Counted from the stretch's first letter, positions 16,540 to 26,659 are shown. The stretch is 41,488 bases of DNA from an uncultured Eubacterium sp. (GCA_948470065.1 CAOKNO010000018.1:1-41488); one strand, 5' to 3'. Notes: a model not told the origin generated them from the letters alone. Made by a program: numbers and translations.

Positions 16540-16568
16540 ATTATATCAACTAGATATTACTTTGTCAA
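16540..16568 (-). promoter_or_regulatory. Consensus sigma-A promoter of the NlpC/P60 gene
   Basis: Perfect TTGACA (16563-16568), 17-bp spacer and perfect TATAAT (16540-16545) on the minus strand. The 5' leader would be about 140 nt; I see no known riboswitch in it. Confidence 0.88.
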
Positions 16569-16575
16569 GATTTCC

Positions 16576-16592
16576 GTAACATTTCCGTAACA
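16576..16592 (-). promoter_or_regulatory. WalR-type binding box upstream of the NlpC/P60 promoter
   Basis: TGTTAC-N5-TGTTAC on the minus strand fits the WalR consensus TGTWAH-N5-TGTWAH at every position. It lies 7 bp upstream of the -35 hexamer, the usual place for an OmpR-family activator. The 11-bp unit TGTTACGGAAA is repeated exactly. Confidence 0.65.
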
Positions 16593-16624
16593 TTTTTCAC
16601 GGGAGGAGCGCCCCTTACTTATAT

Positions 16625-18268
16625 TTATCCCAATTGGCGCTGTATCTCGTCCTCTGGATCCTCTTTTAAAATGGAAAATGCAATATTGGTCGCATGGTCT
16701 GCCACACGTTCTAGGCTAGTCGTTAAATCCGTAAATATAATCCCTGCCATTGGAGAGCATTTCCCCTTCGCCATACGCTTTACATGGTTCTGCTGTAATT
16801 CACGCTCCATGCGGTCAATGCTGTTTTCCAATTCCAGGATATCCTGTAAATTCTTTTCATCCAGCGTAACGAACATCTCCATCGACTTTTGCAGGATTTC
16901 CATGGTCTTCTCGTGCATTTCCAGGATTTCCTTATTCCCTTTCTTCGTAAAGGCAAGGCTTTCATCCCTGCTTTTGGAAGCATAATCTGCAATGTTCTCT
17001 GCATGATCGCCAATCCGCTCGATATCGCTTACCACATGGAACAGCCCGCCGATCCGCTGGGCGTCCGCCACAGGGAGCTGGAGCTGGTTGATTTTAACCA
17101 GGTATTCCGTCAGTTCATGGCTTAAGAAGTCAATCTGTTTCTCAACCTCATAAACCTTTGCAATCTTATCTTCCGAACCGTCGAAAAACGCTTCCACCGC
17201 AAGATCCAGGTTGTCGCGCGCCATATTGCCCATACGTTCAATCTCACGCGTCGTATCTACCACAGCCGTAGACGGGGAAAACAGGTTGTGCTTGCCTATG
17301 TACAATAGCTGGTAATCCTTGTCCTCTTGATCCTCCCCACGGATCATATACTTTGTCAACGAGACGAACTGTGCGGACAAAGGAAGGAAGATAAGCGTCT
17401 GGAAACTCTTAAACAGCGTATCGGCATTTGCCACGCAGCGTCCTACGTCCGCCCCGGAAATACGGAGGATAAACGGCTCAAAAAATGGCATCAGGAATGC
17501 CAAAAGGAACCCGATGACCACCATACCGAACACATTGAACATCACATGGATCGCAGCCGCTCGCTGGGCGTCCTTTTTCGTATTCAGGCTTGCTAACACA
17601 GCCGGCGTACAAGAACCGATGTTACAGCCCAAGATCACATAAAAACAGACCGGGAGCGCCACAAGGCCCTGGCTTGCCATCAGAAGCAGTATGCTGACCG
17701 TTACCGAAGAGCTCTGCACAATCACTGTAATCACTGTGCCCATCAAGATCCCAAGGAACGGGTTATCAAGGCTCCCTAACACTTCTAGCACCATTGGATA
17801 CTCCCGCAGCCCTGTCATGGAATCCTTCATCATGCTGATCCCCAAAAACAAGGCGCCAAAGCCCAGGATTGCTTCCCCGACTTTTTTCACCATAGGCTTT
17901 TTGCCAAACACCAATAGCACCGCGCCAATAAACAAGATCAATGGGGCAATGCCTGTTAAGTTAAACGCTACGAGCTGCGACGTAATGGTCGTCCCGATAT
18001 TCGCTCCAAAAATAATCCCAACCGACTGTGACAGCGACATTATGCCAGCGTTTACAAAGCTGACTACCAGCACAGTCGTCGCCCCGGACGACTGTATAAT
18101 CGCGGTAAATAGCGCGCCAAACAGAACCGCGACGATTTTATTTTTCGTCATCGCCTCTAAAATCGTCCGAAGCTTCGCCCCCGCCGCCTTCTGCAGCCCC
18201 TGGCTCATAAAATTCATGCCAAATAAAAATAACCCAAGGCCTCCGAGCAATGTCAATACTAGATCCAT
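16625..18268 (-). CDS. Na/Pi cotransporter family protein with PhoU-like domain
   Basis: The protein resembles NptA/YjbB, which moves phosphate with sodium across the membrane. The 547-aa sequence has two inverted Na_Pi_cotrans repeats with the paired motifs AIIQSSGATT (near residue 55) and VIVQSSSVT (near 190), about eight helices in total, then a soluble PhoU-like helical region from about residue 340 onward (ERIGDHAENIADY, ERVADHATNIAF). The start was chosen at the ATG at 18268 because GGAGG lies 5 nt upstream; an earlier ATG has none. ribF ends about 90 bases upstream with no clear terminator, so cotranscription from the infB operon is possible. The transport direction is unknown. Confidence 0.9.
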   Translation of the reverse strand: MDLVLTLLGGLGLFLFGMNFMSQGLQKAAGAKLRTILEAMTKNKIVAVLFGALFTAIIQSSGATTVLVVSFVNAGIMSLSQSVGIIFGANIGTTITSQLVAFNLTGIAPLILFIGAVLLVFGKKPMVKKVGEAILGFGALFLGISMMKDSMTGLREYPMVLEVLGSLDNPFLGILMGTVITVIVQSSSVTVSILLLMASQGLVALPVCFYVILGCNIGSCTPAVLASLNTKKDAQRAAAIHVMFNVFGMVVIGFLLAFLMPFFEPFILRISGADVGRCVANADTLFKSFQTLIFLPLSAQFVSLTKYMIRGEDQEDKDYQLLYIGKHNLFSPSTAVVDTTREIERMGNMARDNLDLAVEAFFDGSEDKIAKVYEVEKQIDFLSHELTEYLVKINQLQLPVADAQRIGGLFHVVSDIERIGDHAENIADYASKSRDESLAFTKKGNKEILEMHEKTMEILQKSMEMFVTLDEKNLQDILELENSIDRMERELQQNHVKRMAKGKCSPMAGIIFTDLTTSLERVADHATNIAFSILKEDPEDEIQRQLG

Positions 18269-18358
18269 GCTTTCCTCCATTCTGCGCATGATTCCCATAA
18301 CCGCTCGGATCCCTTACGTCCTTCTGGGCGGTTACTGGCTTTTGCACAAACAAAGTCC

Positions 18359-19288
18359 CTACTCCTGTGTAAAATACCGGACTCCATACTGGATATCCTG
18401 TTCCATCTGGGCTTTCAAAGCCTCAAGCGAGCCAAACTTCCGCTCTGCCCGTACCCTCTTTAAGAAACTTACCCTTACTTCCTTCCCATACATATCCTTT
18501 GACACATCAAACAGATGGGTTTCCACCCCCACCGGAAGGCTTCCTGCAATGGTCGGCTTGCGCCCTACGTTCGTGATCCCAGGATAGCGGAGCCCACCGC
18601 ATTCCGTCTCCGTTACATATACGCCGAACGGCGGCAGCAGCTTTTCCTCTGGCGGCAGCAGGTTAATGGTCGGGATCCCAAGTACCGCCTTACCCATTTT
18701 CCTGCCAGATACCACAATCCCATCTACAAAGTAATGGTATCCCAGCAATTCGTTTGCCAATTCAATATTCCCTCCTGATATTTCTTCACGTATATAAGTG
18801 CTGCTGATATCCCGCCCATCCTTCTGCCGTTTTTCCACTACCTTGGCTTGATATCCCAGCTTGTCTGCATAGCGCATTAGCATCTTGTGATCTCCCCTGC
18901 GGTTATGCCCAAACCTGAAGTCCGCCCCCGCTACTAAGTATGCGACACGTAGGTTCTTTACGATGGTTTCGATAAAAACCTCTGGCTCCATGCAACGGAT
19001 CTCTTCTGTAAACGGACATTCCACAAGATAATCCACACCGGCCTGCCCCAGCAGCCGGGCCCGTTCTGGATTCGTTGTAAGCACCTGCGCCAGATGGCCA
19101 TCCATCTGCTCCCTAGGCGGGACGTCAAAGGTGAAGGCTACGGATTTCAGGCCTGGATGCTCCCGCTTCTTCGCTTCCATATACTCCAACAGCAGCCCAT
19201 GCCCTTTGTGCAGGCCGTCAAACTTCCCTAAGGAAAGCGCCGTAGGCCCATTTAGTTCAAATGTCATGCTCTGTTTTATGTATTCCAT
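18359..19288 (-). CDS. ribF: Bifunctional riboflavin kinase/FAD synthetase
   Basis: RibF makes FMN from riboflavin and FAD from FMN. The 309-aa protein has the N-terminal adenylyltransferase domain with GKFDGLHKGH (near residues 20-30) and ISSTYIREEI, then the riboflavin kinase domain with GRKMGKAVLGIPTINL. The usual PTAN motif reads PTIN here, with the catalytically important Thr and Asn kept. The ATG at 19288 has GAGG 5 nt upstream. It follows truB by 19 bases, as is usual in Firmicutes, and is probably the last gene of the rimP operon proper. Confidence 0.96.
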   Translation of the reverse strand: MEYIKQSMTFELNGPTALSLGKFDGLHKGHGLLLEYMEAKKREHPGLKSVAFTFDVPPREQMDGHLAQVLTTNPERARLLGQAGVDYLVECPFTEEIRCMEPEVFIETIVKNLRVAYLVAGADFRFGHNRRGDHKMLMRYADKLGYQAKVVEKRQKDGRDISSTYIREEISGGNIELANELLGYHYFVDGIVVSGRKMGKAVLGIPTINLLPPEEKLLPPFGVYVTETECGGLRYPGITNVGRKPTIAGSLPVGVETHLFDVSKDMYGKEVRVSFLKRVRAERKFGSLEALKAQMEQDIQYGVRYFTQE

Positions 19289-19307
19289 GGTATCCTCACC
19301 TCTAAAT

Positions 19308-20249
19308 TCAGCAATCTGCAAAAATTTTGACTGGCTTTATGACGCCCTTTGCTTCTTCCCAGCGGTAAACCCCAACAAATACTTGTCCGCTGTCATAGAC
19401 ACGGATCATCTGCTTTTGGTACTCCTGCCGCCAGCCGGATAGCCAGCCTTCCTGCAGCGGGTTCCCGTTGTACAGCGCTTTGGTATATTCTGCCTTTACC
19501 GATACTTCTGGATACTGCAAGAAAACGACATCGGTATCTTTTACCAGCCCGTCCAAATCTTCCCTGGATAACTCTGCCTTCGGATCCTTCTTTTGTTCCC
19601 GCGCTTTTTTTACCTGCGCTTCAATTCCATCCAGCCGCCAGGCGTCTTCCAGGGCAAACCCTGCCGCCCGCGTCCGTACCAGAGACTCCATGCATCCGCC
19701 GCAGCCCAGCGCAATCCCGACGTCATGGCACAAGGTCCGGATATAGGTCCCTTTGGAGCAATGGACAGACATCTTCACCTTGGGCAGCGCAATCTCTTGG
19801 ATCTCTATGGAAAAAATCTCTACATCCCTGGGTTTTCGTTCCACTGTGACGCCTGCCCTTGCCAAATCACATAGCTTTTTCCCATTGACCTTTAAGGCAG
19901 AATACATCGGCGGGATCTGCCTGTACGCCCCGACAAACCCCATAATGGCTGCTTCTGCCTGTGCAGGCAGGCAAACGACCTCTTTCTCCTCAAGTACTTT
20001 CCCAGAAAGATCCTGGGTATCCGTCGTCTTCCCGAGCAAAAGCGTCGTCTCATACACCTTATCTTTCTCTGCCAGCATGTCGCAGGCCCTTGCCGCTTTC
20101 CCAAGGCAGATAGGAAGGACGCCTTCTGCATCCGGATCCAGCGTCCCGGTATGCCCGATCCGCTTCTGGCCAAATATCCCACGCAGCTTCGCCACGACGT
20201 CATGGGACGTATATCCTTTTTCCTTGTAGACATTGATAATCCCATTCAT
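19308..20249 (-). CDS. truB: tRNA pseudouridine(55) synthase TruB
   Basis: TruB converts U55 of the tRNA T-loop to pseudouridine. The 313-aa protein has the catalytic motif GTLDPDAEG with Asp38, the KVYETTLLLGK region, YSALKVNGKKLCDLAR and GTYIRTLCHDVG. The C-terminal region (about 230-313) carries the usual PUA-like extension. AGGAGG lies 7 nt before the ATG at 20249. The start overlaps the nrnA stop by 4 nt, so translation is coupled. Confidence 0.97.
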   Translation of the reverse strand: MNGIINVYKEKGYTSHDVVAKLRGIFGQKRIGHTGTLDPDAEGVLPICLGKAARACDMLAEKDKVYETTLLLGKTTDTQDLSGKVLEEKEVVCLPAQAEAAIMGFVGAYRQIPPMYSALKVNGKKLCDLARAGVTVERKPRDVEIFSIEIQEIALPKVKMSVHCSKGTYIRTLCHDVGIALGCGGCMESLVRTRAAGFALEDAWRLDGIEAQVKKAREQKKDPKAELSREDLDGLVKDTDVVFLQYPEVSVKAEYTKALYNGNPLQEGWLSGWRQEYQKQMIRVYDSGQVFVGVYRWEEAKGVIKPVKIFADC

Positions 20250-21217
20250 CGCCTATCCTCCTGCGCACCGTCAAGCTGCCGCTTGATTTCCTTGCAGATA
20301 CTGCAGATCTTCTCCTGCGGGCTGCCTATTACCGTAGCGCCTGCAGCGCGCGCATGGCCTCCGCCGCCAAGCGATACGGCGATTGCAGAAACGTCTACCT
20401 TCCCGTTAGAACGCATGCTTACCTTCCACGCCCCATCTTCCTGTTCATACAGGAATATGGCTGCTTCTACGCCCTTCGTCACCCGCAACTGGCTGGCAAT
20501 CCCTTCTAGATGCTTCGGCAACGCCTGGTTTTCCGCCATCTCTTTTTGGCTGATTACCGTCGCAATTACCTTGCCATCCTCGTACAGCGCACTGTTTTGC
20601 AGGGCGCGCCCTAAGATTTTATTCTGCGCAAACGTCTTAGTAAAAAAGGTTTCGTCTACAATCTTTGGGAAATCAATGCCCTTTTCCATCAAAATCCCCG
20701 CGATACGCATCGTCTTGGCCGAGGTATTGGAATACTGGAATACCCCTGTGTCATGGATAAGGCCTACGTAGATGCATTCTGCAATCTCTTTCGTTACCCG
20801 CTCTTCCCCAATCAGTTCAAATACCAGTTCGGAAGTAGAGCTTGCATGGGGGAAAAGATAATTCTCATCCGCAAAGCTCTGGTTGCTGATATGGTGATCG
20901 ACACAGAACGTCTTTTTGGCAGTTTCAAAATATTTCACCGCCCCGCCTAGCCGTCCGGATTCCCCGCAGTCCTGCACAATACAAAGATCATACGTTTTCT
21001 CTTCTGCAAAGCTGCTGCAGATTTCATCCGCGCCGCGCAGGAATTTAAAAATATTCGGGATTGGCTCTAGAATCACACGCACTGTAATCTCTGGAAACCA
21101 TGTCTTGATATAATTATACGTAGCCAGACAGGAGCCTACGCAGTCGCCATCCGGCCTGATATGGCCTGCAATGGCAACAGAACCCACTCCCTCTAGCAAA
21201 GATGCAAAATCATTCAT
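20246..21217 (-). CDS. nrnA: DHH/DHHA1 phosphoesterase, NrnA-type oligoribonuclease/pAp phosphatase
   Basis: NrnA-type enzymes degrade very short RNAs and dephosphorylate pAp. The 323-aa protein shows the DHH motifs: HIRPDGDCVGS (near residues 19-29), VQDCGES, VDHHISN (DHH 107-109) and HDTGVF, followed by a DHHA1 domain with GGGGHARAAG near the C-terminus. The start is the ATG at 21217, which overlaps the rbfA stop by 8 nt. Its place between rbfA and truB is typical of Clostridia. Oligoribonuclease versus c-di-NMP activity cannot be resolved by eye. Confidence 0.92.
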   Translation of the reverse strand: MNDFASLLEGVGSVAIAGHIRPDGDCVGSCLATYNYIKTWFPEITVRVILEPIPNIFKFLRGADEICSSFAEEKTYDLCIVQDCGESGRLGGAVKYFETAKKTFCVDHHISNQSFADENYLFPHASSTSELVFELIGEERVTKEIAECIYVGLIHDTGVFQYSNTSAKTMRIAGILMEKGIDFPKIVDETFFTKTFAQNKILGRALQNSALYEDGKVIATVISQKEMAENQALPKHLEGIASQLRVTKGVEAAIFLYEQEDGAWKVSMRSNGKVDVSAIAVSLGGGGHARAAGATVIGSPQEKICSICKEIKRQLDGAQEDRR

Positions 21218-21593
21218 TCCGGCCCTGCCCCATGCTTTCATCTCTCTGGTTCACTTCATCGATCAGCTTCGACATCTTCACCCCATATTCAATGGACTGA
21301 TCCATTACAAAACGGATTTCCGGCGTATTCCTCAGATTGATATTCCGGGCAAGCTTACTGCGGATATAGCCTTCTGCGCTTTTTAAGCCTGCCAAGGTAT
21401 CTTCCCTGGAAGCCTCGTCGCCCAGCACGCTGATATAGGCTTTGCAGCTTTTTAAATCCGGCGCTACCTCTACCGATACGACAGAAGTCATGGGATGGAT
21501 CCGCGGATCTTTGATCTCCCCACGGATGATATTGCTTAATTCCCGCATTACTTCTTCGTTGATCCTTGTATTTTTAATACTGTTTTTCCTCAT
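21210..21593 (-). CDS. rbfA: 30S ribosome-binding factor RbfA
   Basis: RbfA helps late maturation of the 30S subunit and 16S rRNA. The 127-aa protein has the KH-like fold signatures INEEVMRELSNIIRGEIKDPRI and RHTPEIRF-like LRNTPEIRFVMDQSIEYG. The ATG at 21593 has AAAGG 6 nt upstream. It lies between infB and nrnA, with the usual close spacing. Confidence 0.96.
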   Translation of the reverse strand: MRKNSIKNTRINEEVMRELSNIIRGEIKDPRIHPMTSVVSVEVAPDLKSCKAYISVLGDEASREDTLAGLKSAEGYIRSKLARNINLRNTPEIRFVMDQSIEYGVKMSKLIDEVNQRDESMGQGRNE

Positions 21594-21638
21594 ATCCTGC
21601 CTTTCTTTATGGCCTTGCGGCCACTTTCCTTATCCCTA

Positions 21639-24600
21639 TTACCTCGGCACCTCAACCATAATATAAGATTCTACGATATCCAACTCCTGGATATCCCCAA
21701 AGCCTTCAAATACCAGGCCGCACTCATAGCCTGCTTTCACTTCCTTCACATCATCCTTAAAGCGCTTCAGCGACGCCAGGTTTCCTTCAAAGATCTGCTC
21801 GCCTTCCCTGGAGATCCGTACCTTACACCCTCTCTGGAACATGCCATCCAGCACGTAAGATCCTGCAATATTCCCAACGCCGGACGATTTGAAGATCTGC
21901 CGTACTTCTGCATGGCCCAGGATCTTCTCTTCAAAGACTGGATCCAGCATCCCCTTCATTGCAGACTGCACATCCTCAATGGCATTGTAGATTACCTTAT
22001 AGAGCCTCATATCCACGCCTTCCCGCTCTGCCGTTGCCTTTGCAGTCGCGTCGGGACGTACGTTAAACCCAATGATAATTGCGTTGGAAGCAGAAGCAAG
22101 GCTTACGTCAGATTCATTGATTGCGCCTACGCCCCCATGGATTACCTTAACCACAACCTCTTCGTTGGACAGCTTTACAAGGCTTTGCTTTACAGCTTCC
22201 ACGGAGCCTTGCACATCGGCCTTCACAATAATTGGAAGTTCCTTGATATTCCCAGACTGGATCTGGGAGAACAAATCGTCTAAGGACATCCTGGATCTGG
22301 TATCTTCAAGCATCTTCTCGCGCCCTTCGGAAATAAAGGTATCTGCAAAGCTCTTCGCCTCTTTTTCGGAATCGGTACATACAAAGATTTCCCCTGCATT
22401 CGGCACATTATTCAAACCTAAAATTTCCACCGGGGTAGACGGTCCTGCTTCCTTGACCCTTCTTCCCTTATCGTCAATCATCGCCCTTACTTTCCCATAA
22501 CAGCTTCCGCAGGCAACGGGCTGGCCTACCTTCAGCGTCCCCTTCTGCACCAGGATCGTAGCTACGGAACCACGTCCTTTGTCAAGCTGCGCTTCAATGA
22601 CAAGCCCCCTTGCATTCCGTTTCGGGTTCGCCTTCAATTCACTGATCTCCGCGGTCAGAAGTACCATCTCTAACAAGTTGTCAATGCCTTCATGGGTATG
22701 CGCAGATACCGGGACAAAAATCGTGCTGCCGCCCCAATCTTCCGGGATCAGTTCATACTCCGCCAATTCTTGCTTAACACGTTCTATATTCGCGCTTGGC
22801 TTATCTATTTTATTGATGGCTACGATAATTTCTACCTCAGCAGCCTTCGCATGGCTGATAGCCTCAACAGTCTGCGGCATCACGCCGTCATCTGCTGCAA
22901 CGACAAGGATTGCGATATCTGTCGCATTTGCGCCGCGCATCCGCATAGCCGTAAACGCTTCGTGCCCTGGCGTATCCAAAAACGTGATTTTCTCCCCATT
23001 GCACTCTACCATATATGCGCCTATATGCTGGGTAATGCCGCCTGCTTCCTTGTCAATCACATGCGTGTCGCGGATTGCGTCAAGCAGGGATGTCTTCCCG
23101 TGATCGACATGGCCCATAACACAGACAACCGGCGGGCGTTTTACCTGCGTAGACGCATCCTCCTCTGCTTCCTTTAAAAGCTCGGCTATCACGTCTATCT
23201 TTTCTTCCTGCTCGCAAATGCAGTTAAATTCCAATGCGATTTCCTCTGCTGTGGCAAAATCAATCTCATTGTTTACCGTTACGACATTCCCCTGCAAGAA
23301 CAGCTTTTTGATAATGGCGGAAGCCTGGACCTTCATACGGTCCGCAAGTTCTTTGATGGTCAGCTTTTCAGGCAGCGTAATATTCTTGATGGTCTCTTCC
23401 TTCGGCTGCTGGGCATGCTGCGGCTGCTGGTTCTTCTTCCCCCTGGTCTTCTTCTCTAAGTTGTCGAAGCGTTCCTTCTTCCTGCCCATCAGTTCCTTTT
23501 CATGACGCTGGCTGCCGCCCTTACGGCTGTCGCGGTCACGGCTTTCTTTGCCCCTTGCCTCATCCATGGATACCGACTGGCTGCCTTGGTTCAGCTTATT
23601 GATTTCCTGTTCAAAACGGTTCCTCTGGTTCGGACGCCCGCCTTGGCCTGGACGCGTATTCTGGCCATTCCTGCCATTCCGATCCCCGCCTGGACGCGTG
23701 TTACGGTCGCGATCCATCCCTGACCTTCCGTTCCGGTCGCGGTTCCCCTGGAAGCGGTTCCCACGATCTCCTTCTGGCCTTCCGTTCCGGTCGCGATCCC
23801 CGCCTGGCCTTCCGTTTCGGTCGCGATCCATCCCTGGCCTTCCGTTCCGGTCGCGGTTCCCCTGGAAGCGGTTCCCACGATCTCCTTCTGGCCTTCCGTT
23901 CCGGTCGCGATCCCCGCCTGGCCTTCCGTTTCGGTCACGATCCATCCCTGGCCTTCCGTTCCGGTCGCGATCCCCGCCTGGCCTTCCGTTTCGGTCACGA
24001 TCCATCCCTGGCCTTGCGCCCTGGGCACGTTCTGCGGCCGGCCTTACGTTACGTTCCTGCTCTTCCTTGGGCTTCTCTGCCTGGCTGCGGCTACGTTCTT
24101 CCAAAGGCCTGCCGCTCTTTTCTTCTGGCGTCCCAGCAGGAAGCTCTGTATTTGGCCTGCTGGCCTTTTCCTGCTGCGTCCCTTGGGGCTTGCCCCCCTT
24201 CTCCTGCTGCATCTCCAAAGGCTTTTTGCCTTCTTGAAGTTTTTCCTGGCGCTCTTCCTTGCCCTTGCGTACATTCTCCCGTACTTTGGCTGCTGGTTCA
24301 TCCGGACGCGCTACAGCGCGTTCTGCCTGGGGTTTATTTGCCCGTTCCCCCTGCGCCTTATTCCGATCCATCCTCTGGCGTTTCGGCGCCGTCTTGCTGT
24401 TCTGCGGGTTATAGACTGCTGTAATGCTCGCTTTTTTCCTTGGGCGCTCCAGCGGCTTCTTCTCCTGGGACGCGCCATCCTTCTTCGGTTCTTCTACTTT
24501 CTTCGGTTTTTCCACTTTCTTCGGCTCCTGTTCTTTTTCTGCTCCCTTTTTCTCTTGTCTTTGTACTTCCGTTTCCGTCTTTGGGGCGATAAATTTATTC

Positions 24601-24740
24601 TTTACCATTGTAATTGTGTCATCTTCAATCGAACTGCTGGCAACCTTGCCTGTAATATTCTTTTCTTTCAGAAATTCTACTACCTCTTTCGGCTGTATTT
24701 TTAATTCTTTTGCAATTTCATAAATTCTGACTTTTGCCAT
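21639..24740 (-). CDS. infB: Translation initiation factor IF-2
   Basis: IF-2 is the GTPase that brings initiator tRNA to the ribosome and promotes subunit joining. The 1033-aa protein is long for the family. It has a first IF2_N domain (residues 1-50), a disordered charged region (60-440) with a [10 protein letters not shown] repeat array (about 242-358), a second IF2_N domain (about 455-510) and the GTPase with GHVDHGKT near 545, [16 protein letters not shown] and NKIDKP. The C-terminal IF2 domains end in EVPR. GGAGG lies 9 nt before the ATG. The core is fully conserved; the repeat array is the unusual part. Confidence 0.98.
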   Translation of the reverse strand: MAKVRIYEIAKELKIQPKEVVEFLKEKNITGKVASSSIEDDTITMVKNKFIAPKTETEVQRQEKKGAEKEQEPKKVEKPKKVEEPKKDGASQEKKPLERPRKKASITAVYNPQNSKTAPKRQRMDRNKAQGERANKPQAERAVARPDEPAAKVRENVRKGKEERQEKLQEGKKPLEMQQEKGGKPQGTQQEKASRPNTELPAGTPEEKSGRPLEERSRSQAEKPKEEQERNVRPAAERAQGARPGMDRDRNGRPGGDRDRNGRPGMDRDRNGRPGGDRDRNGRPEGDRGNRFQGNRDRNGRPGMDRDRNGRPGGDRDRNGRPEGDRGNRFQGNRDRNGRSGMDRDRNTRPGGDRNGRNGQNTRPGQGGRPNQRNRFEQEINKLNQGSQSVSMDEARGKESRDRDSRKGGSQRHEKELMGRKKERFDNLEKKTRGKKNQQPQHAQQPKEETIKNITLPEKLTIKELADRMKVQASAIIKKLFLQGNVVTVNNEIDFATAEEIALEFNCICEQEEKIDVIAELLKEAEEDASTQVKRPPVVCVMGHVDHGKTSLLDAIRDTHVIDKEAGGITQHIGAYMVECNGEKITFLDTPGHEAFTAMRMRGANATDIAILVVAADDGVMPQTVEAISHAKAAEVEIIVAINKIDKPSANIERVKQELAEYELIPEDWGGSTIFVPVSAHTHEGIDNLLEMVLLTAEISELKANPKRNARGLVIEAQLDKGRGSVATILVQKGTLKVGQPVACGSCYGKVRAMIDDKGRRVKEAGPSTPVEILGLNNVPNAGEIFVCTDSEKEAKSFADTFISEGREKMLEDTRSRMSLDDLFSQIQSGNIKELPIIVKADVQGSVEAVKQSLVKLSNEEVVVKVIHGGVGAINESDVSLASASNAIIIGFNVRPDATAKATAEREGVDMRLYKVIYNAIEDVQSAMKGMLDPVFEEKILGHAEVRQIFKSSGVGNIAGSYVLDGMFQRGCKVRISREGEQIFEGNLASLKRFKDDVKEVKAGYECGLVFEGFGDIQELDIVESYIMVEVPR
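23667..24017 (-). repeat. In-frame tandem repeats in infB
   Basis: The region encodes a [10 protein letters not shown] / [10 protein letters not shown] decamer array. It contains two identical 38-aa (114-bp) units at 23730-23957, each made of two decamers plus [18 protein letters not shown], flanked by degenerate copies. DNA identity is nearly perfect, so copy number may vary between strains. Confidence 0.85.
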
Positions 24741-24764
24741 ATATTGCTACCTCCACGATTCTGT

Positions 24765-25076
24765 TTACTCTGCATTCTCCAACTTTTCCTTTATGCTGCT
24801 TGCAAATCCTTCATCCAATACTGCAAGGGAAGCACGGAAGCCTTTGCCAAGGGCATGGCCTAAGGATTCCTTCTGCGCATACAAATACATGGGGACTTTA
24901 TAAAATTCACACATATTGCGGAACATTTTCTGCGTATTCTCAGACGCCTCATTTGAAACAATTACAAGATGCGCCTGCCCGGACTTCACCGCCCGCTCTG
25001 TAGAAAATTCCCCGCTTGCAATCTTACCCGCCCTTTTTGCCAGGCCAAGCAGGGACAATATCCTATCTTGCTGCAA
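24765..25076 (-). CDS. ylxQ: L7Ae/L30e family RNA-binding protein YlxQ
   Basis: YlxQ is a small kink-turn-type RNA-binding protein encoded between rnpM and infB in Firmicutes; its exact target is unsettled. The 103-aa product has the L7Ae fold pattern LGLAKRAGKIASGE, HLVIVSNEASENT and the C-terminal LGHALGKGFRASLAVLDEGFA. The start is a TTG at 25076 with AAGGAG 10 nt upstream, overlapping the end of rnpM by 14 nt, so translation is coupled. Confidence 0.88.
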   Translation of the reverse strand: MQQDRILSLLGLAKRAGKIASGEFSTERAVKSGQAHLVIVSNEASENTQKMFRNMCEFYKVPMYLYAQKESLGHALGKGFRASLAVLDEGFASSIKEKLENAE

Positions 25077-25335
25077 TGCTTTCCATCTCCTTTACCATCT
25101 TCTCTATTTCCGCCTTCGGTATAGAAACCTTTAACGAACGTTCCAGCCCCTTTGTCTTTACCGCTTGTTCCAAGCACTCCTTCTTCGGGCACAGGTACGC
25201 CCCCCGCCCGTTCTTTTTGCCAGTTACATCCAATAATACTTCATCCTCCGGCGTTTTAATGACGCGGAGCAGTTCTTTTTTGCTCTTCATCTCTCTGCAT
25301 CCAACGCATTGGCGTATCGGAACCTTCTTATTCAT
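25063..25335 (-). CDS. rnpM: RNase P modulator RnpM (YlxR)
   Basis: YlxR (now RnpM) binds the RNase P RNA and modulates its activity in Bacillus. The 90-aa protein starts [20 protein letters not shown] and has the family motifs GRGAYLCPKKECLEQA. The start at 25335 overlaps the nusA stop by 8 nt, and GAGGG lies upstream inside nusA. A longer in-frame start has no ribosome binding site and would overlap nusA further. Confidence 0.93.
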   Translation of the reverse strand: MNKKVPIRQCVGCREMKSKKELLRVIKTPEDEVLLDVTGKKNGRGAYLCPKKECLEQAVKTKGLERSLKVSIPKAEIEKMVKEMESIAAR

Positions 25336-26659
25336 CTTCCAATCCCTCTTCCTGCAGATCCTCAAACTCATACCCATATCCCTCTTCGGGATCTATGCCT
25401 TCCTCCCCTTGCGTCTCCTCTTCATAACCATCTGCTTCTTCGTAATCCTCCGACGCCCCTACATAACCGTCCGTTTCTTCATAATCCTCCGATGCCCCTT
25501 CGTAACCATCATTTTCTTCATAATCCTCCGGATCCTCTTCGTAGCCGTCTGGCTCCATCAGGCCATCTTCCTCAAATTCATCGTATTCTTCATAGTCGTT
25601 TTCATAATCCATGAAATCCCCGGCTTCCCTTGCCTGGGTTTCACTCTTAATGTCAATCTTGAATCCGGTCAGTTTTGCTGCCAGCCTTGCATTCTGCCCT
25701 TCCTTACCAATTGCTAAGGATAGCTGGTAATCCGGGACTACGACTTTCGCTGTCTTCTCTTCTGCATCGGCAATGACAGAAATCACTTTTGCAGGGCTTA
25801 ATGCATTCTCAATCAGCATCGCTGAATTGTCGCTCCAATTGATGATATCGATCTTCTCCCCACGCAGCTCGTTGACAATGGCGTTGACCCTTGCGCCGTT
25901 TATCCCTACGCAAGCCCCTACTGGATCTACGTCTGGATCATTGCTCCAGACGGCAATCTTCGTCCTGCTGCCGGCCTCCCTGGAAATGCTTTTGATTTCA
26001 ACAATCCCGTCCTTTACTTCTGTCACCTCCGACTCAAACAGCCGCTTTACAAGCTCTGGATGCGTCCTGGATACTAGGATTTTCGGCCCTTTCGACGTGG
26101 ATTTCACTTCCAAGATATAGAGTTTGATACGCTCCGTCGGCTGGAATACCTCGCCTTTCACCTGTTCATTCTCACTTAAGACGGCGTCTACCTTGCCCAG
26201 GTTAATGCTGATGTTGCGCCCGACATACCGCTGCACAATCCCTGTTACGACGTCCCTTTCCTTCTCATAATACTGGTCAAACAACACCTTACGTTCTTCT
26301 TCGCGGATTTTCTGTAAGATAACATTCTTGGCATTCTGTGTAGCGATACGCCCAAATTCCTTAGACTTCACTTCAATATTGACGCAATCCCCCACTTCAT
26401 ATTTAGAGTTTATCATCTTCGCGTTTTCTACACTGATTTCCAAGACGGGATCTTCCACTTCCTCCACCACTGTTTTTTCCGCGTACACATGAAATTCACA
26501 CGTCGTACGGTTGATATCCACCTTGATATTGTCTGATTTGCCAAAATGATTCTTACAGGCAGTTATCAGAGAATTTTCAATTGCCTCTAACAGCGTTTCT
26601 TTGCTGATGTCTTTCTCTTTTTCTAATATATTCAGCGCTTCTAATAACTCGTTATTCAT
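25328..26659 (-). CDS. nusA: Transcription termination/antitermination factor NusA
   Basis: NusA binds RNA polymerase and nascent RNA and controls pausing and termination. The 443-aa protein has the N-terminal domain, an S1 domain (about 135-200, [18 protein letters not shown]) and two KH domains ([38 protein letters not shown]) up to about residue 345. It lacks the AR repeats of E. coli NusA, as usual in Firmicutes, but carries an acidic tail of about 95 residues with three 13-aa repeats ending DGY. AGGAGG lies 8 nt before the ATG. Confidence 0.97.
   Translation of the reverse strand: MNNELLEALNILEKEKDISKETLLEAIENSLITACKNHFGKSDNIKVDINRTTCEFHVYAEKTVVEEVEDPVLEISVENAKMINSKYEVGDCVNIEVKSKEFGRIATQNAKNVILQKIREEERKVLFDQYYEKERDVVTGIVQRYVGRNISINLGKVDAVLSENEQVKGEVFQPTERIKLYILEVKSTSKGPKILVSRTHPELVKRLFESEVTEVKDGIVEIKSISREAGSRTKIAVWSNDPDVDPVGACVGINGARVNAIVNELRGEKIDIINWSDNSAMLIENALSPAKVISVIADAEEKTAKVVVPDYQLSLAIGKEGQNARLAAKLTGFKIDIKSETQAREAGDFMDYENDYEEYDEFEEDGLMEPDGYEEDPEDYEENDGYEGASEDYEETDGYVGASEDYEEADGYEEETQGEEGIDPEEGYGYEFEDLQEEGLEDE
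25424..25540 (-). repeat. Three 13-aa acidic repeats in the NusA tail
   Basis: Residues 374-412 consist of three consecutive 39-bp units, [26 protein letters not shown] and [13 protein letters not shown]. They are highly acidic and probably disordered. Confidence 0.85.

Noticed and set aside
23548-24237. A 229-codon arginine/proline-rich plus-strand frame
   Set aside because: It is the mirror of the infB repeat array and has no independent support.
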